Shown here in pieces: positions 37,172-46,453 of a DNA stretch of 47,560 nucleotides. Location: IMG/VR virus record IMGVR_UViG_3300023196_001846, positions 1 through 47,560 of that record; one strand, 5' to 3'. Below the pieces are notes generated by a model. The model was not told the origin of the DNA and did not search any database. It was given only the letters and a program-made list of their open reading frames with translations. The position numbers and the translations under genes were made by a program. The stretch comes from a virus. Position 1 is the stretch's first letter. Every line of letters starts with the position of its first letter.

Positions 37172-40100
37172 ATGCCAGATTACAGACTAAAAAGTGGTAA
37201 AGTTGTTTCTGAAAGTCAACTAGAAGAGTTAGCTAAAAAAAGAAACACAACTATACAAGATATTATATCTAAAAACGGCTTAGTAGCAATAAAAGCTTCT
37301 AAAATAGTAAAGAAAACAGGCCCTGCAGGAGCGGAGACAAATGTGGTGCCGGAAAACGATACGGTCTCCAACTTGGAAAATGGTTCTTCGGAGCCATATG
37401 TCGCGCCGGATGTAACAATAAAACAACCTAAGTATGGCCTAGTCTATAAAGACAGTGTTATAGACTTTAAAAACGACATAAAAATAGGTAGTACCGATAA
37501 CGCTAAAAGAATAGTTAATCAATATAAAAAGTTATTAGAGCAAGACGGTTTTGAAGTAAATAACACTCCAAATACCTTATCTATAAAAGCACCTAACGGA
37601 GAAATCACAAACTTTGATACAGCAACCGAGTTTAATAAGTTTAATAGCTTAAATAATTGGATAGCAGAAAACTCTGATGAACAAGCTATTAACACGTATA
37701 AACAAAACAAAAAATATAGAAACCAATTTAAAAGCAGGGTTAAATCTTTAATAAGCCAAGGTCCTAATAGCTACAGGTCTGGTTTAGAAGACGAAGAAAC
37801 AAGACTTGAAACAATAAAAGAAATAAAACAAACAGCTTTAAATAGTTTTAACGAATACAATAAAAACCTAGGTGAAGAAGCTGTGTTTTTAGGCTTTGGA
37901 GGAACTGACGCAAGTGAGGCTTTAGGTATTACAGAATATCAACAAGATATATTAATGAACGAAGTAGTTGATGAATATATTATAAGCCAAGAAGAGGCGT
38001 TACAAGGCTTAGAAATTGAATCTTTTGCAAACTACGTAGACTCTAACGAGGTAACTGTAAATGATTATATTGAAAAAGCAAAGAAAGAAGGTATAAGTCT
38101 TTTAGACTCAGGGATAAAAGAAGCTTCAAATGTTAATTCTGAAATAACAAAAATATCAGAACAACTTCAAAAAACTTCTTATTCAGATCCTAACAGAGTT
38201 GTTTTAGAAACAAATCTTAAAAACTTAAAACTCAGTGCTGACAGATACATTGACAACTACATGGGTAAAGACGCTGGGTTTTTTCTAAACGTAGACACTA
38301 AGTATGTTCAAAAAGGCAAAGGCAATGTAGAAGATGAAACAAGTATAAACATAACTAGCAAGGTTAAATCTTCAATAGATCAACTTTTAACAATGAAAAG
38401 AACAGACTTTGGGTCTTTAAAAGTTGCTTACGGTCTTTATGCTAAGGAAAAAGATGATTTAAACAGATTACTAAACAAGAAAGTAAACGTATCAGACACT
38501 AGAGATAATCCTATATTATCAGAAGGCTGGTTAAACTCTTTAAAGCGTAAATATGATATGAACGCTAATGAGTTTAAAAACATAACATTAAGAGATCTTG
38601 TAGATATATATATATCAAGTAAGGGTTTTATGAAAAAAAGCTTTGGTGATGGATTAAAAGCGGTTCCTTCAAATGTAAAACAAGGTGATGAAGATCAAGT
38701 TTATGAAATATTTGATGAAAAAAATATAAAAGCATTAACTCAAAGATATTTAAACAATAAAGCTGATAAAGAGGCTTTCGATTTAATTTACTTAGCAAAC
38801 ATAGACCCTAAGGATATAGAAAGAACTGGCGGTTTTACAACATTTGCAAGAGGCGTTGCAGAGTCTTTTACTTCAAAAGAAAAAATACAACAAGCTTGGG
38901 ACCCTACTAACTCTCAAGTATTAGACGCAATACAAGAAATAGGTATAGACTCTAATATACAGTTTACGCCAGAACAAAAAGAAAACTTTGTTCAGACAAA
39001 TAGCGAGTTTGTAGGTAAAACACTTTCTCACGCACCTAGATTAGCTTTAGAATTTGGAGTTGCTAATGTTATTACCGGAGGTATTATGGGTTATACCGGG
39101 TTGACTAGGTTAGGCTTAACTTTAAAAAACGGAAAATACTTTAAAAATGTCTACAGTGTTAAAGCTGGTAAAATGATACAAAAGCCTATTTCTTACGCTG
39201 AAGTAGAGGCAAGAGCTGCAGCCGCAGGTTACAGACTTGCTAATGGAAAAAACGCAGCAATAGGAAGCAAAACCGTACAAAACTTTGTAAAAGGTCAATC
39301 TAATCTAAAAGGATCTGGAAGTATTGTAAAAAAAGGTGGAACTGTTTTAGATAGAGGATATGAACTTGGTATATCTTCTGTTATAGAAGGTATTAAAATG
39401 GAGGCTATTTTTGGAGATGGAGGTTTTGAAACCGGTATGGCGTTTATACCTGCGAGTAGAATAACAAACGTGGCTTTCAAAAACGTAATAGGTGGAAGCT
39501 TTTTTAAAGGATCTGCGTATCATAGGTTGAATGAAATAGTATTTAAGCCTTCTAAGTCTGGTTTAGCTTTGGTTCCATCTTCTGAAATGGCTGCTGCACT
39601 AGAAGCTGTTGTAGACGATTTCATAGGAGGAGAAGATTTTAAAACTTATTTTGACGAAAACTTTGCAGGTATACCAATGTTTGAAGGAGAAAATAGCGTA
39701 TCAAAAAGACTTCTTGGTCATTTTCTTACAGGAATGCCATTAGCTTTTCCACATGCTAAACTAGGAAACATAACTCAAAACCTAAACAACGCTAAGTCAA
39801 TGCGTGCTGAAGCTAGAAGAAATGCAGAGGAAATTATAAGAAAAAGCGGAGCAAAACCAAAAGATGCAAAAACAGCTAAAGATTTAGAATCTTATAAAGC
39901 AGCTTGGAACATGGCGAACGATTATATAGTCGCCGCTGAAATGAGCGCGGTGGAAGTAAACCCAGAACTGCTAGCACAAAAAGCTCAATCAGATTATAAT
40001 GGTATAGTAGAAAAATATAAAAAAGAAACTGGAAAAGATTTAAACATAAGTCTTAATATACAAATGGACGGTAGAGGCTTAAACGGCAAAAATGCTGAAT

Positions 40101-43100
40101 ATATACCTACGTCAGATGGTAAAGGTGGTACTAAGTATGATATAGTAGTTGATGCTAGAAAGTATCAAAGCGGAATTATACCCCACGAAATAGGTCACGT
40201 TTTTGCTGAAATATATGGATTAAACTCTAAAGAAAGCTTACAGAAGATAAGAAAGTTCATAGAACCTTTAGTTAAGAAAAACATCGGCAGAGACGTTTTT
40301 AGAGAAATACAAGAAAAATACAAAGACAAGCAAAGTAGCGAAACTTTTGAGGAAGAGTATTTAATGCAACTAGTAGAGCTTCTTGGTAAAGGTGGTGATG
40401 GTCTTATAAGAAATAACGTTTACGGTAGCATAAAAAATAAATTAAACAATTTATTTAATAAAAATTCAAACTTAAAGCTACAAGCAGACACGCCAGAGCA
40501 ACTATTAAATATAATATCTAATTTAGCTAAAGGATCTAATATTCAAAGAACATGGGCCTCTTTAGGTGGTTTAATGATAAAAGGACCTAACGGCTACGAA
40601 CAAATATTTAGTGTATCAGAAAAGGCTAGAGTTGGTGACATAAAAGGCCAAGAAAATGTTAATAAACTTGGTCAACTAGAAGCTAGACAAAGCGAACTAA
40701 AAAATAAAGGTGAGCTTACTAACAAAGAGTCTTTAGAGTTTGAAAGTAATGTTGCTGAAATAAACGAACTTCTTTCAAGTAAAAAATCAAGTTTAGATAT
40801 AGAAACAAAACTAGAAGAGCTTGAAGATAGATATTTAGACGGTATAATAGATTTTGACGATTATGATCAACAAAGAAGAAACATAATAGATAAATCTAAA
40901 AGAACTAGCGTTGTAACTACAGAGCCAAAAGATAAAAAACAAAAAACTACAAAATTTGTTGAATCAGGTAGAACTAACGAAGATCTTGTTGATGTTATAA
41001 AAAGCAAAGAATCTACTTCGGCTGAAAAACAAAAAGCTACAGAAGAGCTTCAAAATTCTTTTGGAGAGCTAGCTTTAACAGCTATAAAGTTTGATACTAG
41101 AAAAGGTGGTATAGATAGAGAAGAAGCCAAGCAAGAGCTTATTGCCACTTACTTACCTAGAATAATAGAGCTTTACGACCCTAAAAAAGATAAAGACGGT
41201 AATGCTACTCAAAAGTTTTCAACATACGCTTTTGGTTCTGCTAGATTTAAAGCTCAAGAAGTTTATGAAAAACTAAAAGTAACTAAAGCTAAAAGCTTAG
41301 ATGTTGAAGCTGGAGAAACTGGATCTGTTAGAGAAATAGCTGGAACAGATTCTGCTGATAAACTTATAACGCAATCAGAAGCTGCTGAAGAAAGAATTCA
41401 AAAAGACATAGACCCTACTAGAGATTTAAAAACTATAGAACTAGAAAGATTAGATAGAGTTTTAAAAATAGACAAAGATATCGTAGAAAATGTAAATCCA
41501 GAATACATAGAAAAAAACTTTGTTGGTGATGTTGGGCAAATTATAACTGGAATTCCAGCTGCTAAAGTTGTTGGAACAAATAAAAACTTTAGTGAAGTTG
41601 ACTTTATAGGAAATCCAAAGACGGGTGAAAAACTAAAACCAGGTGAAACAGGTGGTGTTAAGTTTTATTCAGATAAAACAAAAGCTTTAAACTATTTTGA
41701 CAAAGGCAATAATTTAGAAAGACATATAAAAACGCTTCCTGAGTTTAACGTTGCTAGGTCTGAAGCCGGTGAGGTTCCAACAGAGTTTCAAATGTTGGTT
41801 TCTAAAGACGTTAGAGGAAGATCTGTATTAAAAGCTAAATTGTTTAAAGATTATTTTTACGAACCTTTTATAGATCCAAAAGCAAAAAGCACAAAAGTTA
41901 TAGAAGGATCAAGCAATGAAGTGGGTAAACCTTTTGTTGAAAAAGATTTTGCTATATCTAGTCCTTCTGGAAGAAGTAAAGGATCAACATCACAAACTGG
42001 AGTTGTTAGACTTAAGCCTCAGTTTAGAGGTAGAATATCTTCAGAAACTATATCTGCGGTTAGAAAACATATGGAAACTTCTTCTGTAGAGTTTATAAAA
42101 GCAAATATAAAAATAGTAGCACAAAACTTAGCTAATAAGCTTGCTAGAAATAAAATAGAGTCATTAAAGCCTAGAGTAGACGCAAATATAGAGCAAATAC
42201 TAGTTGATATTAAATCCGCGACAAGCTCTAGATTAGCTTCTTTTGACACAGATAAATTAAAATACTTTTTAGAATACAATGGTATTCAGTCTGGAACAGT
42301 CAAAGAGTTAATGAAGGTTGCTAAAGACGAGAACACTATAAGGAAATCTATAGAAATAATGCTTGATGACAACGTAGTCTCAAGTGTTATATCACAAGAG
42401 CATGGTTTAAAAATAAAGCCTAAAGAATTATTTGTAAAATTATCAGATAAATCACAAGGTGAGCAGAGGTTTTCGCTGGAGGCTATTGAAGATTTTAGAA
42501 CTACACAGGTTGAATTTGCTAGCTTTTTACCTAAACAAATTTCAGAAAACAAAACTTTAATAGGTTTTATACTAGGGAGACATTATAGAAACGACTTAAC
42601 AAACTACAATTATATAGGTGAACCTAACGCAAATAAAAAAGTTTTTAAGAAAAAAGGTAGTGAAGTATATGGTCAAGAGGTTACTAGAGATGAGGTATAT
42701 AAAAACAAAATACACACAGATTTATTAAACATTTATTTAGACTCACAGGTTGATACAAATTTGTACTCCAAAAACACCAAAGATTTAATAAAACAATTAA
42801 AAGAAAAAATTGGTGATAAAAAAATACAAGCAATAAGTAGCTCTAGAAATAAAACTTTAAGAAAAAATTTAAAAGATATATCTTCTTCAAAACAAAAAGA
42901 AATAATTAAAAAAGCTTCCACTGATAAAAAAAATAATGATGCTAGATCTATAGCTTTAAATTTAATAAATAGCTTAAAAATTGATTTTGTTAATTCTACA
43001 CCTAAGGGCAGCAAAGAAAGATTAGCGGCTTTAAGATATATGGTTCAGTTAGCTGGATCAACATCTTCAATACATTATGGAGAAAAAGCTTTAGCTAAAA

Positions 43101-45676
43101 TTGTTGGTGGAGTTACAGGAAGAGGAGAATATTATTTAGAGCACTTAGACACGGCCACGCAGTCGACAGGTATAAAAGCACTAGACAATATACTTTTAAA
43201 TAAGAATACTTTTATAGAAAGTAGAGCAATGTTAGTACCTAAGTCTTTTAGAGTAGTTTTAGACAGCTCTATGGCTTCAAGTACTAGCGTAGGCATACTA
43301 AGATTATTAGCTCCAGGTGTTAGAAGTAAAATAAAAAATGGACAAGTTTTTATAACTAACAATAAAAACAAGTTGGTAGATTTTAAGAATTATGTAGAAA
43401 ATCCTAACACATGGGTTTTAGAAGATGCTTTAGCTGTAGATAAAGTTGTAAAAGATGCTAAATTTTCTATAGATTTAGAAAGAAATCTTGAAGACATGAA
43501 AAAATTTGACGTATTTGAAATGCGTGATGTTGTTTCTTCAGCACTTTTTGAAGTTAGTGATTATTTTAAATTAAATTTTGAGCAGAAAAAAGCTGTTCAA
43601 GAAGAAATGGTTAATCATAATTTAACATTTTTTAAAGATGGAACAAAAGCTTCTATAGATATAAACAAAGAATTTAATGACATAATAGAAAGAAAAACAG
43701 GCATTAGTTCTAGTTCTGAAGTTTCACCAGTTAGAGCTCAGCTTATGGGTAAAGGTAAAGGAAGATTTGACTTTTTTATTGCACCCGGCGCAGAAGACTT
43801 TTTAGGATTATTATATAAAACTGTTGGAAAAGGAAAACAAGGAGATGCAGATTTAGCTTTTTACAAAAGAAACTTAATTGATCCTTATGCTAGAGGAGTT
43901 GATGCTATAACTAGAGAAAGAAGATCAATAACAAAAGACTATAAGATAGTAAAACAAGAGCTTGGTATTGTTCCAAAGAATTTAAGAAAAGAACTAGGTA
44001 AAACTGGTTTTACAAAAGAACAAGGAGTTAGAGCATACATATGGACAAAACAAGGTATGGATGTTCCTGGATTATCAAAGAGTGATTTTAAAACTATACT
44101 TCAAGAGTTTAATAAAAATCCTGAGCTAATAAAATTTGGAAACAGATTAATAGAAATAAACAAAGGAGATGGTTACGCTAAACCATCAAATAACTGGCTA
44201 ACAGGTAGTATAACAACTGACTTACTAGAAGGTCTTAATACAACAAAAAGATCTAAGTATTTACAAAAATGGCAAGAAAATGTTGATGTCCTTTTTTCTG
44301 AGCAAAACTTAAATAAGCTACAAGCTGCTTATGGTGTTAAATACAGAAAAGCTCTTGAAAACATGCTATTAAGAATGAAAACAGGTAGAAACAGAACTTA
44401 CGGAAGTGATAGTTATACTGCTAGACTTTCTGACTGGTTAAACGGATCTGTTGGTGCTGTTATGTTTTTTAACACTAGATCGGCTGTGTTACAAACTCTT
44501 TCTGCTACAAACTTTATAAATTTATCTGATAACAATATATTTAAAGCGGGTAGAGCATTCGCCAATCAACCTCGGTACTGGAAAGACTTTAAAGATTTAT
44601 TTAATTCTGATTTTTTAGTAGATAGAAGAAGTGGATTAAAAATAAACGTTAACGAAGCGGATATAGCTAATATGGCTAAAAAAGGAGGAGTAAGAGGTGT
44701 TATAAACGGTTTATTAAAGTTTGGTTTTACACCTACTCAATTAGCTGATAGTTTTGCTATTGCTTCTGGTGGCGCTACTTTTTATAGAAATAGAATTAAA
44801 ACCTATGAAAAACAAACAGACGTTGATGGTAATTTGCTATACACAAATCAAGAAGCTATTAAAAAAGCTTTTAAAGACTTTAGAGAGTTAGCAGAGGTTT
44901 CTCAGCAATCATCAAGACCTGACATGATTAGCCAACAACAAGCTGGTCCACTGGGTCGTTTAGTTTTAGCGTTTGCAAACACACCTAGTCAGTATGCTAG
45001 AATAATAAAAAAAGCTGCTCTTGATCTTAAAAACGGCAGAGGAGATGCTAAGTCTAATATATCTAAAATAGTTTATTATACATTTGCTCAAAACGTCTTG
45101 TTTAACGCTCTTCAGCAAGCTTTGTTTGCTGTAGCTTTTGGAGATGATGAAGGTGTTACAAATGATAAAACTATAAACATGGCTAATGGCATGGCTAACT
45201 CTTTGTTGAGAGGTATGGGTATGTATGGCGCTATAACAAGTGGTGTTAAAGATGCCGCAATTAAAATATATACCGAAAGCAAAGAGACAAGACCAGAATA
45301 TGAAAAAGCAGCAACAGCCTTATTAAATATATCACCTCCGCTTTCTTCTAAATATAGAAAAATAGCCGGTGGATTAAAAGAGTTTAGTTTTACTAGTAAA
45401 TCTGATATAATGAAAAAAGGTTTATCTATAGACAATCCAGCTATATCTGGCTCCTTAAGAATAACCGAAGGTGTAACAAATATACCTGTAGATAGGCTTT
45501 TAACAAAAGTAGAAAACATAAACGCAGCTTTACAGGAAGATGTTGAATATTGGGAAAGAGTTTCATTGTTATTAGGTTGGCAAGACTGGCAACTAGGCAT
45601 GAATAAAAAACCAAAAAAGAAAAAGAAAAAGAAAAAAACGCTTAGTAGACCAAAGTTTAAAAAAATAAAATTTTAA
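37172..45676 (+). CDS. Giant virion/ejection protein with zincin and sigma-like segments, 2834 aa
   Basis: A 2834-aa protein, the largest here. The N-terminal MPDYRLKSGKVVSESQLEEL resembles a small domain common to large marine phage proteins. Around residue 1005 lies a zincin motif (GIIPHEIGHVFAEIYG: His1005, Glu1006, His1009), with an acidic helix at 1060-1070 that may give the third ligand. Residues ~1295-1390 resemble sigma-70 region 2: ALTAIKFDTRKGG, a helix, LYDPKKD (1334-1340), KFSTYAFGSARFKAQEVYEK (from Lys1348) and KSLDVEAGETGSVREIAGTD. The C-terminal 500 residues are helical (NQPRYWKDFKDLF, AQNVLFNALQQALFAVAFGD) and end in a polylysine tail. It is probably packaged and ejected to process host targets. 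Codon use is strongly AGA-biased. Confidence 0.75.
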   Translation: MPDYRLKSGKVVSESQLEELAKKRNTTIQDIISKNGLVAIKASKIVKKTGPAGAETNVVPENDTVSNLENGSSEPYVAPDVTIKQPKYGLVYKDSVIDFKNDIKIGSTDNAKRIVNQYKKLLEQDGFEVNNTPNTLSIKAPNGEITNFDTATEFNKFNSLNNWIAENSDEQAINTYKQNKKYRNQFKSRVKSLISQGPNSYRSGLEDEETRLETIKEIKQTALNSFNEYNKNLGEEAVFLGFGGTDASEALGITEYQQDILMNEVVDEYIISQEEALQGLEIESFANYVDSNEVTVNDYIEKAKKEGISLLDSGIKEASNVNSEITKISEQLQKTSYSDPNRVVLETNLKNLKLSADRYIDNYMGKDAGFFLNVDTKYVQKGKGNVEDETSINITSKVKSSIDQLLTMKRTDFGSLKVAYGLYAKEKDDLNRLLNKKVNVSDTRDNPILSEGWLNSLKRKYDMNANEFKNITLRDLVDIYISSKGFMKKSFGDGLKAVPSNVKQGDEDQVYEIFDEKNIKALTQRYLNNKADKEAFDLIYLANIDPKDIERTGGFTTFARGVAESFTSKEKIQQAWDPTNSQVLDAIQEIGIDSNIQFTPEQKENFVQTNSEFVGKTLSHAPRLALEFGVANVITGGIMGYTGLTRLGLTLKNGKYFKNVYSVKAGKMIQKPISYAEVEARAAAAGYRLANGKNAAIGSKTVQNFVKGQSNLKGSGSIVKKGGTVLDRGYELGISSVIEGIKMEAIFGDGGFETGMAFIPASRITNVAFKNVIGGSFFKGSAYHRLNEIVFKPSKSGLALVPSSEMAAALEAVVDDFIGGEDFKTYFDENFAGIPMFEGENSVSKRLLGHFLTGMPLAFPHAKLGNITQNLNNAKSMRAEARRNAEEIIRKSGAKPKDAKTAKDLESYKAAWNMANDYIVAAEMSAVEVNPELLAQKAQSDYNGIVEKYKKETGKDLNISLNIQMDGRGLNGKNAEYIPTSDGKGGTKYDIVVDARKYQSGIIPHEIGHVFAEIYGLNSKESLQKIRKFIEPLVKKNIGRDVFREIQEKYKDKQSSETFEEEYLMQLVELLGKGGDGLIRNNVYGSIKNKLNNLFNKNSNLKLQADTPEQLLNIISNLAKGSNIQRTWASLGGLMIKGPNGYEQIFSVSEKARVGDIKGQENVNKLGQLEARQSELKNKGELTNKESLEFESNVAEINELLSSKKSSLDIETKLEELEDRYLDGIIDFDDYDQQRRNIIDKSKRTSVVTTEPKDKKQKTTKFVESGRTNEDLVDVIKSKESTSAEKQKATEELQNSFGELALTAIKFDTRKGGIDREEAKQELIATYLPRIIELYDPKKDKDGNATQKFSTYAFGSARFKAQEVYEKLKVTKAKSLDVEAGETGSVREIAGTDSADKLITQSEAAEERIQKDIDPTRDLKTIELERLDRVLKIDKDIVENVNPEYIEKNFVGDVGQIITGIPAAKVVGTNKNFSEVDFIGNPKTGEKLKPGETGGVKFYSDKTKALNYFDKGNNLERHIKTLPEFNVARSEAGEVPTEFQMLVSKDVRGRSVLKAKLFKDYFYEPFIDPKAKSTKVIEGSSNEVGKPFVEKDFAISSPSGRSKGSTSQTGVVRLKPQFRGRISSETISAVRKHMETSSVEFIKANIKIVAQNLANKLARNKIESLKPRVDANIEQILVDIKSATSSRLASFDTDKLKYFLEYNGIQSGTVKELMKVAKDENTIRKSIEIMLDDNVVSSVISQEHGLKIKPKELFVKLSDKSQGEQRFSLEAIEDFRTTQVEFASFLPKQISENKTLIGFILGRHYRNDLTNYNYIGEPNANKKVFKKKGSEVYGQEVTRDEVYKNKIHTDLLNIYLDSQVDTNLYSKNTKDLIKQLKEKIGDKKIQAISSSRNKTLRKNLKDISSSKQKEIIKKASTDKKNNDARSIALNLINSLKIDFVNSTPKGSKERLAALRYMVQLAGSTSSIHYGEKALAKIVGGVTGRGEYYLEHLDTATQSTGIKALDNILLNKNTFIESRAMLVPKSFRVVLDSSMASSTSVGILRLLAPGVRSKIKNGQVFITNNKNKLVDFKNYVENPNTWVLEDALAVDKVVKDAKFSIDLERNLEDMKKFDVFEMRDVVSSALFEVSDYFKLNFEQKKAVQEEMVNHNLTFFKDGTKASIDINKEFNDIIERKTGISSSSEVSPVRAQLMGKGKGRFDFFIAPGAEDFLGLLYKTVGKGKQGDADLAFYKRNLIDPYARGVDAITRERRSITKDYKIVKQELGIVPKNLRKELGKTGFTKEQGVRAYIWTKQGMDVPGLSKSDFKTILQEFNKNPELIKFGNRLIEINKGDGYAKPSNNWLTGSITTDLLEGLNTTKRSKYLQKWQENVDVLFSEQNLNKLQAAYGVKYRKALENMLLRMKTGRNRTYGSDSYTARLSDWLNGSVGAVMFFNTRSAVLQTLSATNFINLSDNNIFKAGRAFANQPRYWKDFKDLFNSDFLVDRRSGLKINVNEADIANMAKKGGVRGVINGLLKFGFTPTQLADSFAIASGGATFYRNRIKTYEKQTDVDGNLLYTNQEAIKKAFKDFRELAEVSQQSSRPDMISQQQAGPLGRLVLAFANTPSQYARIIKKAALDLKNGRGDAKSNISKIVYYTFAQNVLFNALQQALFAVAFGDDEGVTNDKTINMANGMANSLLRGMGMYGAITSGVKDAAIKIYTESKETRPEYEKAATALLNISPPLSSKYRKIAGGLKEFSFTSKSDIMKKGLSIDNPAISGSLRITEGVTNIPVDRLLTKVENINAALQEDVEYWERVSLLLGWQDWQLGMNKKPKKKKKKKKTLSRPKFKKIKF

Positions 45677-45679
45677 AAA

Positions 45680-45937
45680 ATGAACAAACCTATAACTAGA
45701 TTAGTAAAAGAAGCTATGACAGGTAGTTTTCCAAAAAACCAAGAAGTTACTATGAACGCTGATGGTTCAGGAGGACCAATAAGTATAGCCAAAAAGAAAG
45801 GAGAAAAAGACGAATGCTATCGCAAAGTTAGAGCTAGATATGATGTTTGGCCTTCTGCTTACGCTAGCGGCGCATTGACTAGATGTAGAAAAGTGGGTGC
45901 TGCTAATTGGGGTAACAAAAGTAAAAAGAAAAAATAA
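45680..45937 (+). CDS. Small conserved basic protein (WPSAYASGALTRCRK motif), 85 aa
   Basis: An 85-aa protein. An extended N-terminus with GSFPKNQEVTMNADGSGG precedes the core DECYRKVRARYDVWPSAYAS, GALTRCRKVGAANWGNKSKK. This motif is widespread in cyanophage and other marine phage proteins and in some giant viruses; I recall it as part of the DUF5872 neighbourhood. Two Cys frame a basic helix. Function unknown; a nucleic-acid-binding or DNA-packing role is possible from charge. It follows the giant gene by 3 bases and overlaps the next start by one base. Confidence 0.8.
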   Translation: MNKPITRLVKEAMTGSFPKNQEVTMNADGSGGPISIAKKKGEKDECYRKVRARYDVWPSAYASGALTRCRKVGAANWGNKSKKKK

Positions 45938-46284
45938 TGGCCTATAAACAATCACCATTTCCTTGTTGGAGCGGATATGAAAGAGTGCCTGGAACAAAAC
46001 CCGGAGAAAAAGGTAGTTGCAAAAAGTCTTCTTCAGCCTTTAAAAAAACAAAAGGAGGTGGAACTAGAAAGGTTTGTTTGCCAGCTTCTAAAGTAAGATC
46101 CATGAGCGCTTCTGAAAAGAAAAAAGTAGTCGCGGCTAAAGAGTCTGCTGCATCTAAAGGTAAACAAAAAAGATCAAGTAAATCAAATGTAAAAGGAGCT
46201 AGAAGGCCAGGCGCCACGCTGAAAGATTGGTTTGAAAAAGAAAACTGGATTAACGTTAAAACAGGAGGTCCTTGCGGGGAATAA
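45937..46284 (+). CDS. Small conserved basic protein, 115 aa (DUF5872-like)
   Basis: A 115-aa Lys/Ser-rich protein. The N-terminus SPFPCWSGYERVPGTKPGEK, with a following Cys (GSCKK), has the same Cys..Gly-Tyr..Cys layout as 2487-2732. The middle (KVCLPASKVRSMSASEKKKV) and the C-terminus (GATLKDWFEKENWINVKTGG, PCGE) resemble the 'SLK-WF---W--' motif of a marine phage family that I recall as DUF5872. Role unknown; abundant basic residues suggest DNA contact. It lies at the end of the virion genes, directly before the lysis genes. Confidence 0.8.
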   Translation: MAYKQSPFPCWSGYERVPGTKPGEKGSCKKSSSAFKKTKGGGTRKVCLPASKVRSMSASEKKKVVAAKESAASKGKQKRSSKSNVKGARRPGATLKDWFEKENWINVKTGGPCGE

Positions 46285-46288
46285 ACAC

Positions 46289-46453
46289 ATGAGTATATCA
46301 GATATTAAATTATACACTTTAAACGCTAGCACTCTAGGTGTTACAACCTTTACACATATAGAAGACGGTTTGAAAATTATATTATTAGTAATAACAATTG
46401 GTTACACTATTTCCAAATGGATTAAGATTAAAAAAGATGAGATCGATAAATAA
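46289..46453 (+). CDS. Small membrane protein, candidate holin/pinholin, 54 aa
   Basis: A 54-aa protein starting at ATG 46289 (MSISDIKLYTLNASTLGVTT). An in-frame ATG at 46232 would add 19 residues but lies 53 bases inside the previous gene, so 46289, just 4 bases after the preceding stop, is preferred. It has one membrane segment (LKIILLVITIGYTISKW) and a basic tail (IKIKKDEIDK). Small proteins of this form precede T7-like amidases in Bacteroidetes phages. Together with the amidase start inside its 3' end (17-base overlap), this makes it a candidate second lysis protein next to the 3-TM holin at 10196. Confidence 0.6.
   Translation: MSISDIKLYTLNASTLGVTTFTHIEDGLKIILLVITIGYTISKWIKIKKDEIDK

Noticed and set aside
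40850-40870. DFDDYD in the giant protein as a viral RNA polymerase metal motif
   Set aside because: The surrounding sequence is a charged coiled coil with no other RNA polymerase signature.
45112-45600. Minus-strand frame of 162 aa inside the giant gene
   Set aside because: It is antisense to a supported coding region and has no recognisable features.
46232-46288. Upstream start for the small membrane protein
   Set aside because: It overlaps the previous gene by 53 bases and adds a charged segment; the ATG at 46289 gives normal spacing.
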